Shown here: positions 44,306-52,192 of the stretch, piece after piece | Position numbering within the stretch: the stretch's first letter is position 1 | How the letters are laid out: every line of letters begins with the position of its first letter | Assembly: GCA_028718905.1 (NCBI GenBank) | Contig: JAQUKV010000002.1 | Coordinates: 62,001 to 126,000 of the forward strand | From: Candidatus Peribacteraceae bacterium | Lineage (GTDB): Bacteria > Patescibacteriota > Gracilibacteria > Peribacterales > Peribacteraceae | DNA length: 64,000 nt | Direction of reading: 5' to 3' | Notes under the pieces: generated by a model | Told to the model about the DNA's origin: nothing | The model's input: only the letters and a program-made list of their open reading frames with translations | The model's database searches: none | Translations under genes and position numbers: made by a program

Positions 44306-45385
44306 TCACCCCCGCACCCACTTGCCGCCGCCCGCCTGTTTCACAGCGCCTTGAAGCTCCATCATCGTGAGAGCCGAGGCGATCTGCGCCGCCGGCAATC
44401 CGGAGCGCTCCATCAGGTCGTCCGCCGTCTGCGGCATGGTTGTGAGTACTTTGAGAAGAGCGGCTTCAGCTGCACTCTTCGGATCATAAGACACGGAGGG
44501 GGTTTCGGAGGCGATCACACCGAGCTCCGCGAGAATATCGGCTGCAGAACTCACCAGCTTGGCATGCCCCTTGCTGAGTATTTTATGACAACCGGCATAA
44601 TGCGGATCAAAGATCGGACCGGGGACGACAAACACCTCGCGTCCGTAATCCAGTGCCAGATCCGCCGTGATCAGCGCCCCGCTCCCCTCGGGCGCCTCCA
44701 GCACGACCGTGCCGAGCGAGAGACCCGCAATGATGCGGTTACGGGCGGGGAAGGTGTATTTGCCGGGCAGAGCATCGAGCGGGAATTCCGAGAGAATGAG
44801 CCCGCCGTCCGCCACGATCTCCTCTGCCAGACGGGCGTTTTCGACGGGATAGATTTTGCCCAGCCCGTGACCCAGCACGGCCACCGTCCTTCCGCCGACA
44901 TTCATCGTTTCGCGCGCGACCAGCGCATCAATGCCGAGTGCGAGCCCGCTCACCGTCACGAGCCCTGCGCGAACGAGCACGGGTACGATGCTCTCGGTAA
45001 CGCGTTTGCCGTAGTCGCTCATCTCGCGCGTGCCGACAAGCGCGATCGTTGGTTGCCCGAGGATGGAAAGATCACCCCGCCAATAGAGGAAAACGGGCGC
45101 ATCGGGAATTTCTTTCAGGTGCGCGGGATAGGCATCATCCTCGATCGTGAGGAAGCTGAGATCGCGCTTCTTGAGCTCTTTCTCGTACGTCTCGGGGTTG
45201 AATTCTTCGAGGCGGTTAAGCGTTGCATAAACCGTCTCGTCGCGGCACCCGAGCTCTTTCAGGAGCGGCTCGTCGAGATGCTGCAATGCCTTCGCAAGAT
45301 CGCCGTAAACGCGTAGGAGCGCCTCCAGACGCTTTGCGTTGAGAATATTGAGCCATGACCACGTGAGGGCGGTTGTGCGATCCAT
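44306..45385 (-). CDS. dprA: DNA processing protein DprA
   Basis: DprA binds incoming single-stranded DNA and loads RecA during natural transformation. The 359-residue protein has the Rossmann-like domain with PTIALVGTREMSDYGKRVTE, VSGLALGIDALVAR, VLGHGLGKIYPVEN, SEFPLDALPGKYTFPARNRI, IAGLSLGTVVLEAP and VVPGPIFDPHYAGCH. A C-terminal winged-helix (DprA_WH) region follows (TADDLMERSGLPAAQIASAL). The Met at 45385 begins the N-terminal HhH-like region; an extended -10, TGCTATCCT, lies 16 nt upstream. Presence of dprA is compatible with competence for DNA uptake. Confidence 0.94.
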   Translation of the reverse strand: MDRTTALTWSWLNILNAKRLEALLRVYGDLAKALQHLDEPLLKELGCRDETVYATLNRLEEFNPETYEKELKKRDLSFLTIEDDAYPAHLKEIPDAPVFLYWRGDLSILGQPTIALVGTREMSDYGKRVTESIVPVLVRAGLVTVSGLALGIDALVARETMNVGGRTVAVLGHGLGKIYPVENARLAEEIVADGGLILSEFPLDALPGKYTFPARNRIIAGLSLGTVVLEAPEGSGALITADLALDYGREVFVVPGPIFDPHYAGCHKILSKGHAKLVSSAADILAELGVIASETPSVSYDPKSAAEAALLKVLTTMPQTADDLMERSGLPAAQIASALTMMELQGAVKQAGGGKWVRG

Positions 45386-45455
45386 AAGGCAGATGAGGAT
45401 AGCACAGGAGTTTCTGGATTCCACCTACGCGCTTCAGTACACTTGCTATCGTCCA

Positions 45456-45531
45456 GCCGCTGTAGCTCAGCTGGTAGAGCAACGGTATCGTAAACCGTGG
45501 GTCACCGGTTCAAATCCGGTCAGCGGCTCCA
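45456..45531 (+). tRNA. tRNA-Thr (anticodon CGT)
   Basis: The cloverleaf is complete: acceptor GCCGCTG/CAGCGGC, D arm GCTC-AGCTGGTA-GAGC, anticodon stem ACGGT/ACCGT with loop ATCGTAA (anticodon CGT), T arm ACCGG-TTCAAAT-CCGGT, discriminator T and encoded CCA. An extended -10-like TGCTATCGT is just upstream. Confidence 0.96.
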
Positions 45532-45652
45532 GAATGGTTCATCGGAAGAAGAACAGACATCCTGCACGAAATGCGAAGTTACCTTCACTTCCCCCGCCTT
45601 CCACGGCGAGCCTGTTTCTGCTATAATGATTGGATTTCTCTCACAAACACCC

Positions 45653-46009
45653 ATGACGCTCGACGCCTGCATCGCCCATGCGATCCATACCGATCTCGAC
45701 ATCATCGAGGCCATTCCTGAAGTGCAGGAGCTGGCCGTGGAGGAATTGGAGCCCTATATCGAGCGCTACGTGGTCGAGGTGCAGAATTCTCTACGCGAAG
45801 TCATCCAGTTGCGTGGAGAGCCCTATCTGCGCTGTAAGGACGCTGCAGGCCTCTGTGCGACGTGTTTGGAGGCGGGGGTGATGCTGCCGCCGGCGATGCT
45901 GCTCAAAATGTGCCAGACGATCCTGCAGCTCATGACACTGGATGCCCGGTTCATTCTGGATACGGAGGACGGCAAGAGCCTGTACTACGTCAAACTGGGA
46001 GTGGCGTAA
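45653..46009 (+). CDS. Hypothetical Cys-containing helical protein
   Basis: This 118-residue protein starts MTLDACIAHAIHTDLDIIEA and is mostly helical. A central stretch, LRCKDAAGLCATCLEAGVML, has three Cys residues in a C-x6-C-x2-C arrangement that could bind metal. An excellent extended -10, TGCTATAAT (TATAAT at 45622-45627), lies 31 nt upstream and supports an independent transcription unit. It is followed by a terminator-like hairpin. No family is recognised. Confidence 0.7.
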   Translation: MTLDACIAHAIHTDLDIIEAIPEVQELAVEELEPYIERYVVEVQNSLREVIQLRGEPYLRCKDAAGLCATCLEAGVMLPPAMLLKMCQTILQLMTLDARFILDTEDGKSLYYVKLGVA

Positions 46010-46011
46010 TT

Positions 46012-46044
46012 CATGAGAGACAAACCTGCGGTTTTTCTCTCATG
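46012..46044 (+). terminator. Terminator-like hairpin after the 45653 gene
   Basis: CATGAGAGA and TCTCTCATG pair, and inside them AAACC-TGC-GGTTT pairs too, giving a 14-bp stem with one mismatch. It starts three bases after the stop codon and is followed by a pyrimidine stretch ending in TTTT. Confidence 0.55.
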
Positions 46045-46392
46045 GACTCTCTTTTCCCTTTGAGCGGTGTCGCTCCAGCGCGGGACCCGCAAGACCCGCG
46101 CTTCGCGACGGATTATTTGCATCGCTTCGCGTTAGCTCGAACCAAACACAACAAATGGATTTAAGTTCGTTGGGGGTGGCGCGACACGGGGGGTGAAGGG
46201 GAAGGCCCTGCACTGCATAAAAGCAGTGTGCGCCGACGAATCGGCTCCGAAGCCTTGGAGGAGCCGAGAGGAGGCACAGGGCCTAAGCGGGGCGGGCGTT
46301 GGCGCGCCAGCGTTTTGGCTCCACCTTTGTCGCGACAAAGGTGGAAAAATCACAAACAAACCGGCAGCTCACAAAACAACATCAAAGACACT
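46045..46392. other. Non-coding region with a perfect 26-bp palindrome
   Basis: No credible gene. At 46320-46345, TCCACCTTTGTCG is followed directly by its exact complement CGACAAAGGTGGA. To its left, stretches such as CCTGCACTGCATAAAAGCAG form further small inverted repeats. The composition and stem-loops suggest a structured intergenic element. Confidence 0.6.
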
Positions 46393-46647
46393 TCAGTTCC
46401 TTCGAACCCCTGAAAGATCATCTGCACTGGTGAAATCAAGCCAATGCTGTGCAAGCTGTCGTGAGAGATGCCCAATCCCTGCCTGTTCAAGTGCGCCCCC
46501 CACCGTCCCACCAAGAATCGCCACAATCCCACGATGGACGATACGCTGCTCCTCTCCGATGCCCTCGATAGCTGCAAGAAACTTCGTGCGATCTTCTTCA
46601 GAAGGCAATGAGCGCCCAAAGCTGAGAAGCGTACCCAATGGATACAT
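46393..46647 (-). CDS. Hypothetical small protein downstream of rpsI
   Basis: A possible 84-residue helical protein (LPSEEDRTKFLAAIEGIGEE, then a Gly-rich VAILGGTVGGALEQAGI) on the same strand as rpsI and starting 39 nt after its stop. The charge pattern and helix periodicity look protein-like, but I recognise no family. It may be cotranscribed at the end of the ribosomal cluster. Confidence 0.45.
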   Translation of the reverse strand: MYPLGTLLSFGRSLPSEEDRTKFLAAIEGIGEEQRIVHRGIVAILGGTVGGALEQAGIGHLSRQLAQHWLDFTSADDLSGVRRN

Positions 46648-46686
46648 AGCGGCAGAAGAAAATACTCACGACAGAAATTGAGAGTC

Positions 46687-47097
46687 TTAGCGCTTCTGCC
46701 ACTGTGGCGCACGGCGGGCTCTCTTCAGACCCGGCTTCTTGCGTTCCTTGATGCGGGCATCGCGGCGCAGGTATCCGGCGTGTTTGAGATCGGGGCGGAA
46801 CTCGGGGTTGAGGAGCAGGAGCGCCCGGCTGATGCCATGGCGCACGGCATCGGACTGCGCGGCCTTGCCGCCGCCGCGGGTGATCACGTCGATATCCAGA
46901 CGCCCTTTCAGGTTCGAAAGGGTGATGGGTGACAGCGCATTTTCGACCAGGAACACGGTATGGAAGTACTCCTTGATCTTGAGTCCGTTCACCGTGGCCT
47001 CGCCGGAGCCCCCTTCGAAAAGCTTCACACGGGCAATGGCCGTCTTGCGCTTGCCGACGCCACTGAAGTACTGCCGCTTCTTCTGTTCGGAAGTCAT
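46687..47097 (-). CDS. rpsI: 30S ribosomal protein S9
   Basis: uS9 contacts tRNA in the P site through its basic C-terminal tail. The 136-residue protein has YFSGVGKRKTAIARVKLFEG, VNGLKIKEYF, ITRGGGKAAQSDAVRHGISR and the end KKPGLKRARRAPQWQKR. Serine-free GGGK and the terminal KR are as expected. It follows rplM by five bases, the usual rplM-rpsI pair, here at the end of the alpha-operon genes rather than as a separate operon. Confidence 0.97.
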   Translation of the reverse strand: MTSEQKKRQYFSGVGKRKTAIARVKLFEGGSGEATVNGLKIKEYFHTVFLVENALSPITLSNLKGRLDIDVITRGGGKAAQSDAVRHGISRALLLLNPEFRPDLKHAGYLRRDARIKERKKPGLKRARRAPQWQKR

Positions 47098-47102
47098 AAT
47101 AA

Positions 47103-47573
47103 TCAGGAGGAAGAGGAAGTGGCTTGTCCTGAGCGAACGTCGCGAAGCGGCGTGAGCCGAAGGAGAACGGGCTTCTGCGCCTCGAACGTGTGGGTGGCAC
47201 CCTTGAAAACATGCAGCCGCTTGAGAGAGACCGGACGCAACCGGTTCGCGGGCAGCATGTTGCGGATGGAACGGGTGATAAGCTCCGCGGGAGCCTCGTC
47301 AAACATCTTCTGGAGCGGAGTGGCGCGCATATGACCCAGATACCCCGAGTGCGAGTAGTACGTCTTGCGGCGGAACTTGGCGGGCGTGAACGAGAGCTTC
47401 TCAGCATTGATGATCACCACATGATCGCCGAAGGCCTGATGCGGCGAGAAGGCGGGCTTGTGTTTGCCGCGGAGCAGCAACGCCACGCGCGCGGCGAGCC
47501 GGCCGAGAATCTGGCCGTCCGCATCGATCAGGAGCCAGCGGGGAGCCTCTGGTTTCGGGGTCGAAGTCTTCAT
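47103..47573 (-). CDS. rplM: 50S ribosomal protein L13 with repeat-derived tail
   Basis: uL13 is an early-assembly protein. The 156 residues include WLLIDADGQILGRLAARVAL, LLRGKHKPAFSPHQAFGDHV, YYSHSGYLGHMRATPLQKMF and the MLPANRLRPVSLKRLHVFKG region. Normal homologues end soon after the equivalent of HTFEAQKPVLL. Here about 18 further residues (RLTPLRDVRSGQATSSSS) follow, encoded by a dispersed repeat. Its start overlaps the rplQ stop by four bases. Confidence 0.95.
   Translation of the reverse strand: MKTSTPKPEAPRWLLIDADGQILGRLAARVALLLRGKHKPAFSPHQAFGDHVVIINAEKLSFTPAKFRRKTYYSHSGYLGHMRATPLQKMFDEAPAELITRSIRNMLPANRLRPVSLKRLHVFKGATHTFEAQKPVLLRLTPLRDVRSGQATSSSS
47126..47163. repeat. CCTTCGG..CGCTCAGGA repeat inside rplM
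   Basis: GTCCTGAGCGAACGTCGCGA continues into AGCGGCGTGAGCCGAAGG, an imperfect palindrome. Related copies are at 35121-35140, 42578-42597 and 54043-54062. It encodes most of the extra C-terminal residues of L13. Confidence 0.7.
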
Positions 47574-47986
47574 TTCTTGGAAGAGGAACGCGGCTTCTTT
47601 GCGGCTTTGGGTTCCACCGTGACGGCGACTCCCTCCACAAGCATCAGATCCACGAGCGGCGCTCCGTCACCCATGCGCGACCCCACGGGAACGATGCGCG
47701 TAAGACCGCACGAAACGGCGGCGAACCGCTTCACGTAGACCTCCATGATTTTGCGACTGGCGTTCTTGTCGGTCACCACACGGTTAATCTGGCGGATGGC
47801 GTTATGGGGGGCAGCGGATTTGGCAATGGCAATCAACGTGTCGACCATGGGTGCCACCACCTGCGCGCGGCGCTTGGTCGTGCGGACCTGTTCGTACAGG
47901 AGCAGGGATGTCAGGAGATTACGTTTGAACATCCGCCCGTGTGCGGGTTTGAGGCCGAGCCGGTGGCGGGAGAGGCGATGACGCAT
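47570..47986 (-). CDS. rplQ: 50S ribosomal protein L17
   Basis: bL17 lies near the peptide exit tunnel. The 138-residue protein starts MRHRLSRHRLGLKPAHGRM and has the family motif RNLLTSLLLYEQVRTTKRRA with conserved TTK/RA. It is slightly longer than the E. coli protein because of a Lys/Ser-rich C-terminus (AAKKPRSSSKK). It follows rpoA, as in the alpha operon, and is coupled to rplM by ATGA. Confidence 0.96.
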   Translation of the reverse strand: MRHRLSRHRLGLKPAHGRMFKRNLLTSLLLYEQVRTTKRRAQVVAPMVDTLIAIAKSAAPHNAIRQINRVVTDKNASRKIMEVYVKRFAAVSCGLTRIVPVGSRMGDGAPLVDLMLVEGVAVTVEPKAAKKPRSSSKK

Positions 47987-48019
47987 GACAAGGGAAGCGC
48001 AGGGTAGAGGAAAAACCGC

Positions 48020-49015
48020 TCAGTTGTCCAAAGATTCGTCAGAGAGTTTGAGGCCGCGTTCGGCGAGAGTCAGCTTCACTTCATCGAGGGCTTTGGCACC
48101 GAACCCGCGGAAATTGCTGAGCGCCGCCTCGGTACACTTGGTCAGCTGCTCGATACTGCCCACGCCCGCGTTGATGAGGGCATTGAGCGTACGGGGCGAG
48201 AAGTTGAGGATCTCGATTGGCGTGTAACTTTCTTTCGCACCCGTATCGATGCCCGCTTCGCCCACCTGCGGACCTGCGCGGGTGAAGTCGGCGATGAACT
48301 CGGGCTCCACCACCTTCTCGCTGCTGCCAAAGTACTCGAAGTAGCTCTTCAGGAGCTGCGATGCGAACTGAACCGCCTCCTCGGCCGAGAGGGATCCGTT
48401 GGTCTGCACGTCGAGGATGAGTTTCTCCAGATCCGTGCGCTGCCCGACGCGGGCCGTCTCGACGGAGAAACGCACCTTCTCGACCGGGCTGAAGATCGCA
48501 TCGATGTGAATGAGCCCGGGCTCGTTCTGCTTCTTGTTCCGCTCGGCGGCCGGCGCGTACCCGACGCCCTTGCCGACGGTGATCTGTATGTCGATCGCTC
48601 CGCCCTTCTCAATCGTGAGAATGGGCAGATCTTTGTTCATGATCTCTATGTCGGACGAGACCTTCAGATCCTCGGCCGTCACGACCTTCGGACCCTTGAC
48701 CTGCAGCGTGATCACCTCCAGATCCTTGTTGTGCTTGCGCATCTTGAGACGCTTCAGGTTGAGAGCGACATCGACCATGTTCTCCTGCACGCCTTTGACC
48801 GTGGAGTACTCATGCTGGGCGCCCTGTATGCGCATCGAGAGTACTGCGGCTCCGGGCAGGCTGGAAAGCAGTGCGCGTCTGAGCGCATTGCCGAGAGTCA
48901 TCCCGTAACCTGGCGGGAGCGGCCCGATCGCGAAGACCGCGTGGGTGGAATCCCCTTTCGTCACCGGCGTGACGCTGTAGGTGGGGAGACCAATTTCTTC
49001 CTGAATGATGTGCAT
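48020..49015 (-). CDS. rpoA: RNA polymerase subunit alpha
   Basis: Alpha dimerises to start RNA polymerase assembly and its C-terminal domain binds UP elements and activators. The 331 residues comprise the N-terminal domain (FAIGPLPPGYGMTLGNALRR, LSMRIQGAQHEYSTVKGVQE), the RTDLEKLILDVQTNGS region, and a complete alpha-CTD (TPIEILNFSPRTLNALINAG, LSNFRGFGAKALDEVKLTL). The Met at 49015 begins the conserved N-terminus. It lies between rpsD and rplQ as in the alpha operon. Confidence 0.97.
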   Translation of the reverse strand: MHIIQEEIGLPTYSVTPVTKGDSTHAVFAIGPLPPGYGMTLGNALRRALLSSLPGAAVLSMRIQGAQHEYSTVKGVQENMVDVALNLKRLKMRKHNKDLEVITLQVKGPKVVTAEDLKVSSDIEIMNKDLPILTIEKGGAIDIQITVGKGVGYAPAAERNKKQNEPGLIHIDAIFSPVEKVRFSVETARVGQRTDLEKLILDVQTNGSLSAEEAVQFASQLLKSYFEYFGSSEKVVEPEFIADFTRAGPQVGEAGIDTGAKESYTPIEILNFSPRTLNALINAGVGSIEQLTKCTEAALSNFRGFGAKALDEVKLTLAERGLKLSDESLDN

Positions 49016-49089
49016 AGGACGGGAAGGAAGGAAGTGGGGTGCCCCGTACCCTTGCGAAGCAAAAGTGCGGGGAAAGGGATGAAACGGAT

Positions 49090-49707
49090 TTACGTACGGG
49101 AGTAGAACTCGACCACCTGCCGGACGTCGATGGCCTGCTCGGCGTCTTCGGGCAGCGGCAGGGACACGACTTCGACTTTCATGGCGCCGTGATCGACCTT
49201 GAGCCATTTGGGCGGCATGTACTTTTCGTGGGCGTCAGTGATCGTCACGTAGATAGGAGACCGCTTGTTGCGCTCGCGCAGAACGATCATCTCGCCGGGA
49301 CGCACGCGGTACGACGGCACCGATACGCGCACGCCGTTCACCTGAAAGTGCCCGTGGCTCACGAACTGCCGAGCCTGCATGCGCGTGAGGGCCAATCCCG
49401 CACGGTAGATGACGTTGTCGAGGCGGCGCTCCAGAAGCTGCTTGAAGGTCTCGCCCGTCTGCCCCTCTTTCTTGGTGGCCTCGGTGTAGAGGATGCGGAA
49501 CTGGCGCTCGGAAAGGCCGTACATATCGCGGGCCTTCTGTTTCTCTTTGAGCTGCTTGCAGTACTCCGTCGGGCGCGTGGCACGCGTCTTGGGACCCTTG
49601 CCGGGACCGTAGGGTTTGCGCTGCAGGATCTTGTCGTACTTGTCCGCCCCGTAGATGTTCGCACCCTGCCGACGACACCGCTTCGCTTTTGGACCTATAT
49701 ACTTCAT
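49090..49707 (-). CDS. rpsD: 30S ribosomal protein S4
   Basis: uS4 nucleates 30S assembly. The 205-residue protein has the S4 RNA-binding domain (RLDNVIYRAGLALTRMQARQ, VSHGHFQVNGVRVSVPSYRV) and ends VVEFYSRT, the common S4 terminus. The N-terminal CRRQGANIYG region lacks the full four-Cys zinc motif seen in some bacteria. It lies between rpsK and rpoA. Confidence 0.97.
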   Translation of the reverse strand: MKYIGPKAKRCRRQGANIYGADKYDKILQRKPYGPGKGPKTRATRPTEYCKQLKEKQKARDMYGLSERQFRILYTEATKKEGQTGETFKQLLERRLDNVIYRAGLALTRMQARQFVSHGHFQVNGVRVSVPSYRVRPGEMIVLRERNKRSPIYVTITDAHEKYMPPKWLKVDHGAMKVEVVSLPLPEDAEQAIDVRQVVEFYSRT

Positions 49708-49739
49708 GAGAAAAATGAGAGAAGAAAAATCAAAATGGA

Positions 49740-50246
49740 TTACACGCGCCGCCGTCCGGGCTGGCGCACCCCGCCGTGGGGAATCGGCGTCGTGTCGATG
49801 ATGGCATCCAGATTGAGACCCGCGCCCTGCAGCCCGCGGATGGACTGTTCCCGTCCGGGTCCGAGACCCTTCACCTCGACCGTCACGGACTGGACGCCGT
49901 AGCCCTGCACCCGCTCCGCCGCTTTCTCGGCTGCGACCTTTGCCGCATACGGCGTCGATTTGCGGGTGCCCTTGAAGCCGGCCATGCCGGCGCTGCAGCC
50001 GCCGATCTTGTTGCCCTGCAGATCCGTAAAGGTGACGATCGTGTTGTTCTCGCCGGCATGGATGCAGACGCGCGCCTGGGGCACGCTCTTCTTGATTTTC
50101 TTGCGGCGGACCTTGGGAGTGCCCTTGGCGTCCGCGCCTTCGGCACCCTCGACGGCGCCGGAGGAAGCTTCGAGCTTCTCCGTGAGCGTCTGCTCTTTTT
50201 TCGGAGCGGAGTCAGGAGCCGGTGTCTTGGGGGTCAAATCAGCCAT
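49740..50246 (-). CDS. rpsK: 30S ribosomal protein S11 with N-terminal extension
   Basis: uS11 helps shape the platform that holds mRNA. The conserved part (VCIHAGENNTIVTFTDLQGN, KGTRKSTPYAAKVAAEKAAE, GLGPGREQSIRGLQGAGLNL, TPIPHGGVRQPGRRRV) begins near residue 58. The first ~55 residues form an Ala/Pro/Lys/Glu-rich extension (MADLTPKTPAPDSAPKKEQT) not seen in standard S11 (about 129 residues). The start is supported by its spacing of 15 nt from the rpsM stop; a shorter form is possible but no good internal start is visible. Confidence 0.96.
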   Translation of the reverse strand: MADLTPKTPAPDSAPKKEQTLTEKLEASSGAVEGAEGADAKGTPKVRRKKIKKSVPQARVCIHAGENNTIVTFTDLQGNKIGGCSAGMAGFKGTRKSTPYAAKVAAEKAAERVQGYGVQSVTVEVKGLGPGREQSIRGLQGAGLNLDAIIDTTPIPHGGVRQPGRRRV

Positions 50247-50261
50247 AGCAACGTGAGGGGT

Positions 50262-50642
50262 TTAGGTCTTCGTCAGAGTGACGCGACCGGAGAGACCTGT
50301 CTTCTTCTTGCCGCGCTTCGTGCGGGCGTTGCGGCGCGAGGTCTGGCCGCGCACGGGCAGCTTCTTGCGATGACGGTAGCCGCGCCACGTGCCGATATCC
50401 TGCAGGCGCTTGACGTCCATCGATACCTTGCGCGTCAGTTCGCCTTCCACTGTCTCGCGCTCGACACGGGCACGGATGCGCGCCTGTTCCTCTTCGGTGA
50501 GGGCGTCCGCCTTCTTTGTGAGCGGGATGCGCAGTTCCGTCAGAATTTTCGCGGACAGGGGCCGCCCGATGCCCTTGACGTGCGTCAGGGCGATCACGAT
50601 GTGCTTCTGGCCGGGAAGAACGACTCCGGAAACGCGAATCAT
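50262..50642 (-). CDS. rpsM: 30S ribosomal protein S13
   Basis: uS13 contacts the P-site tRNA and the 50S subunit. The 126-residue protein has the helix-two-turn-helix region (IALTHVKGIGRPLSAKILTE), RKVSMDVKRLQDIGTWRGYR and the strongly basic GQTSRRNARTKRGKKKTG tail. It lies between rpmJ and rpsK. The upstream gap holds heptamer repeats. Confidence 0.97.
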   Translation of the reverse strand: MIRVSGVVLPGQKHIVIALTHVKGIGRPLSAKILTELRIPLTKKADALTEEEQARIRARVERETVEGELTRKVSMDVKRLQDIGTWRGYRHRKKLPVRGQTSRRNARTKRGKKKTGLSGRVTLTKT

Positions 50643-50650
50643 AGTGAAGA

Positions 50651-50712
50651 GCAGTAAGCAGTAAGCAGTAAGCAGTAAGCGCGTTCTGCGTTCTGCGTTC
50701 TGCGTTCTGCGT
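50651..50712. repeat. Heptamer tandem repeats between rpmJ and rpsM
   Basis: GCAGTAA is repeated four times (50651-50678), followed by GC and then GCGTTCT four times (50681-50708). The same GCAGTAA unit appears at 59589-59609. Confidence 0.85.
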
Positions 50713-50759
50713 GATCGATGCCTGTGGAGACGGAGGAAAACTTCATAGGAGCAATAGTC

Positions 50760-50891
50760 TTATCCTTGGCGCTGCTTGTGCTTCGGATTTACGCGGCAGA
50801 CGATCCGGCGCACCATTTTGCCTTTGCCGCTCCTGCGAATGACGAGGCGGCAATCCTTGCAAATGGGTTTGGCGGAAGCACGGACTTTCAT
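50760..50891 (-). CDS. rpmJ: 50S ribosomal protein L36
   Basis: This 43-residue protein was read directly from the minus strand: it starts [20 protein letters not shown] and continues through [19 protein letters not shown]. The C-x2-C, C and H zinc ligands of bL36 are all present. It sits between infA and rpsM, its canonical position. Confidence 0.96.
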   Translation of the reverse strand: MKVRASAKPICKDCRLVIRRSGKGKMVRRIVCRVNPKHKQRQG

Positions 50892-50910
50892 GAGAGGTAA
50901 AGAGGGAAAC

Positions 50911-51183
50911 TCAGTGGGAGGATTCTGCCGTGGGCCCGGGCGGCGGACGATCGGCCGAGAAGCGGTAGACGATGCGCCCTTTCTTCAGATCATAGGGCGT
51001 CATCTCCACTTTCACCCGGTCGCCGGGGAGGATGCGAACACGGTGTACCCGCATGCGGCCGGCCAGATGACAGAGAAGTTCGTGGTTCAAAGCCTGGTCA
51101 CTCGTGATCCGGACTCGGAACATGGCATTTGGGAAAGTTTCTTCCACAACGCCGATGAGTTCGATCACGTCCTGTTTCGACAC
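50911..51183 (-). CDS. infA: Translation initiation factor IF-1
   Basis: IF-1 occupies the A site during initiation. The 90-residue OB-fold protein begins, with a GTG start, [20 protein letters not shown] and continues with [43 protein letters not shown]. Compared with the usual 72 residues it has a C-terminal Pro/Ser/His tail ([11 protein letters not shown]). An ATG at 51210 would add nine residues (MVQSFFLRS), but conservation begins at the GTG. rpmJ follows 19 nt downstream. Confidence 0.94.
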   Translation of the reverse strand: MSKQDVIELIGVVEETFPNAMFRVRITSDQALNHELLCHLAGRMRVHRVRILPGDRVKVEMTPYDLKKGRIVYRFSADRPPPGPTAESSH

Positions 51184-51301
51184 AGATCGCAAGAAAAAAC
51201 TTTGAACCAAAGCCGAGGCATCCTACAGAGCCGTTTCTAAGCCAGCAAGCAATTGGCTGCCCTTTTGCCGCGAAGAAGGAAATTTGTATTGAAAATCATC
51301 C

Positions 51302-51324
51302 AAAATGTTATATAAGAACATTTT
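51302..51324 (-). terminator. AT-rich hairpin between map and infA
   Basis: AAAATGTT (51302-51309) and AACATTTT (51317-51324) are exact inverted repeats around ATATAAG. The element overlaps the map stop codon. Read on the minus strand the stem ends in TTTT, as in a weak intrinsic terminator. Confidence 0.35.
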
Positions 51325-52075
51325 AGCCTGCCGTCAGCACTTCATTGCCCCCATCACGCACGAGCAAGGTATGTTCGAAGTGTGCAATCAATGCATGATC
51401 CTTTGCGTAAATCGCCCATCCGTCATCACCCTCAGCAATGGCATCACTGCCGGCGGAAATGATGGGTTCGATGGCGATGAGTGTCATTGCAGGCAGCACA
51501 GGGCCCGTCTTCGCCGTTCCGACGTTCGGGATATCGGGGTATTGGTGCAGCGTGGTTCCGAGTCCGTGTCCCGTCAGCGCACGAATGGGGGCAAAACCGC
51601 GGGAGCGCGCCACCCGTTCCACCGTCGCAGAAATATCACCGACATGTGTCCCGGCTTTGACCACCGCTATGGCCTGTTTCAGCGCCTCGGCGGAAGTCTC
51701 CATCAGGCTTTGGGCCTGCGGAGAAATGACCCCCACAGGGACCGTGATGCAGGCATCGGTATTGAGGCCGTCCAAAATGACACCGCAGTCGATCGAGATG
51801 ATGTCGCCTTCTTTGAGCTCCTGCAAACCGGGGATGCCGTGGACGCACACATCGTTCACGGAGGTGCAGAGGGTGGCCGGAAAGCCCTGATAGCCTTTGA
51901 AGCCGAGAATTCCTCCATGGTCGCGGATGAAGGTCTCAGCCATGGAATCGAGGAATCCCGTCGTCACGCCCGGTTCGACGAGCGCTGCTACGTGCTCGAG
52001 GCAATCATGGAGGATCCTGCCGCCCTTCCGGAGTGAAGCGATTTCCTCTTCGTTGAAGATCTGAAAGCGGGGCAT
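51323..52075 (-). CDS. map: Methionine aminopeptidase type I
   Basis: Map removes the N-terminal Met from new proteins. The 250-residue pita-bread enzyme has FPATLCTSVNDVCVHGIPGL, IISIDCGVILDGLNTDACIT (two metal-binding Asp), LTGHGLGTTLHQYPDIPN (metal His), IAIEPIISAGS (metal Glu) and HFEHTLLVRDG (metal Glu). No N-terminal zinc-finger extension is present. The ATG lies 16 nt after a perfect TATAAT (52086-52091, minus strand), so map has its own promoter as well as being within the cluster. Confidence 0.96.
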   Translation of the reverse strand: MPRFQIFNEEEIASLRKGGRILHDCLEHVAALVEPGVTTGFLDSMAETFIRDHGGILGFKGYQGFPATLCTSVNDVCVHGIPGLQELKEGDIISIDCGVILDGLNTDACITVPVGVISPQAQSLMETSAEALKQAIAVVKAGTHVGDISATVERVARSRGFAPIRALTGHGLGTTLHQYPDIPNVGTAKTGPVLPAMTLIAIEPIISAGSDAIAEGDDGWAIYAKDHALIAHFEHTLLVRDGGNEVLTAG

Positions 52076-52192
52076 GGTGGAAGAGATTATAGACGGGACG
52101 GAGCTTCTTAGGTTGTAGCTTATTAGCTTCTTAGGATGAGTGACATAGTCAATCAATGGAAAGCATCCCATCGACAATACCAAAAAAGCTAA

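Noticed and set aside
46193..46681. Plus-strand open frame of 162 codons before rpsI.
   Set aside because: It runs through structured repeat DNA and over the end of the minus-strand gene at 46393; composition is Pro/Arg/Ser-rich without domains.
50651..50712. Possible CRISPR-like array.
   Set aside because: The repeat units are only seven bases and directly adjacent, with no unique spacers and no cas genes in the window.
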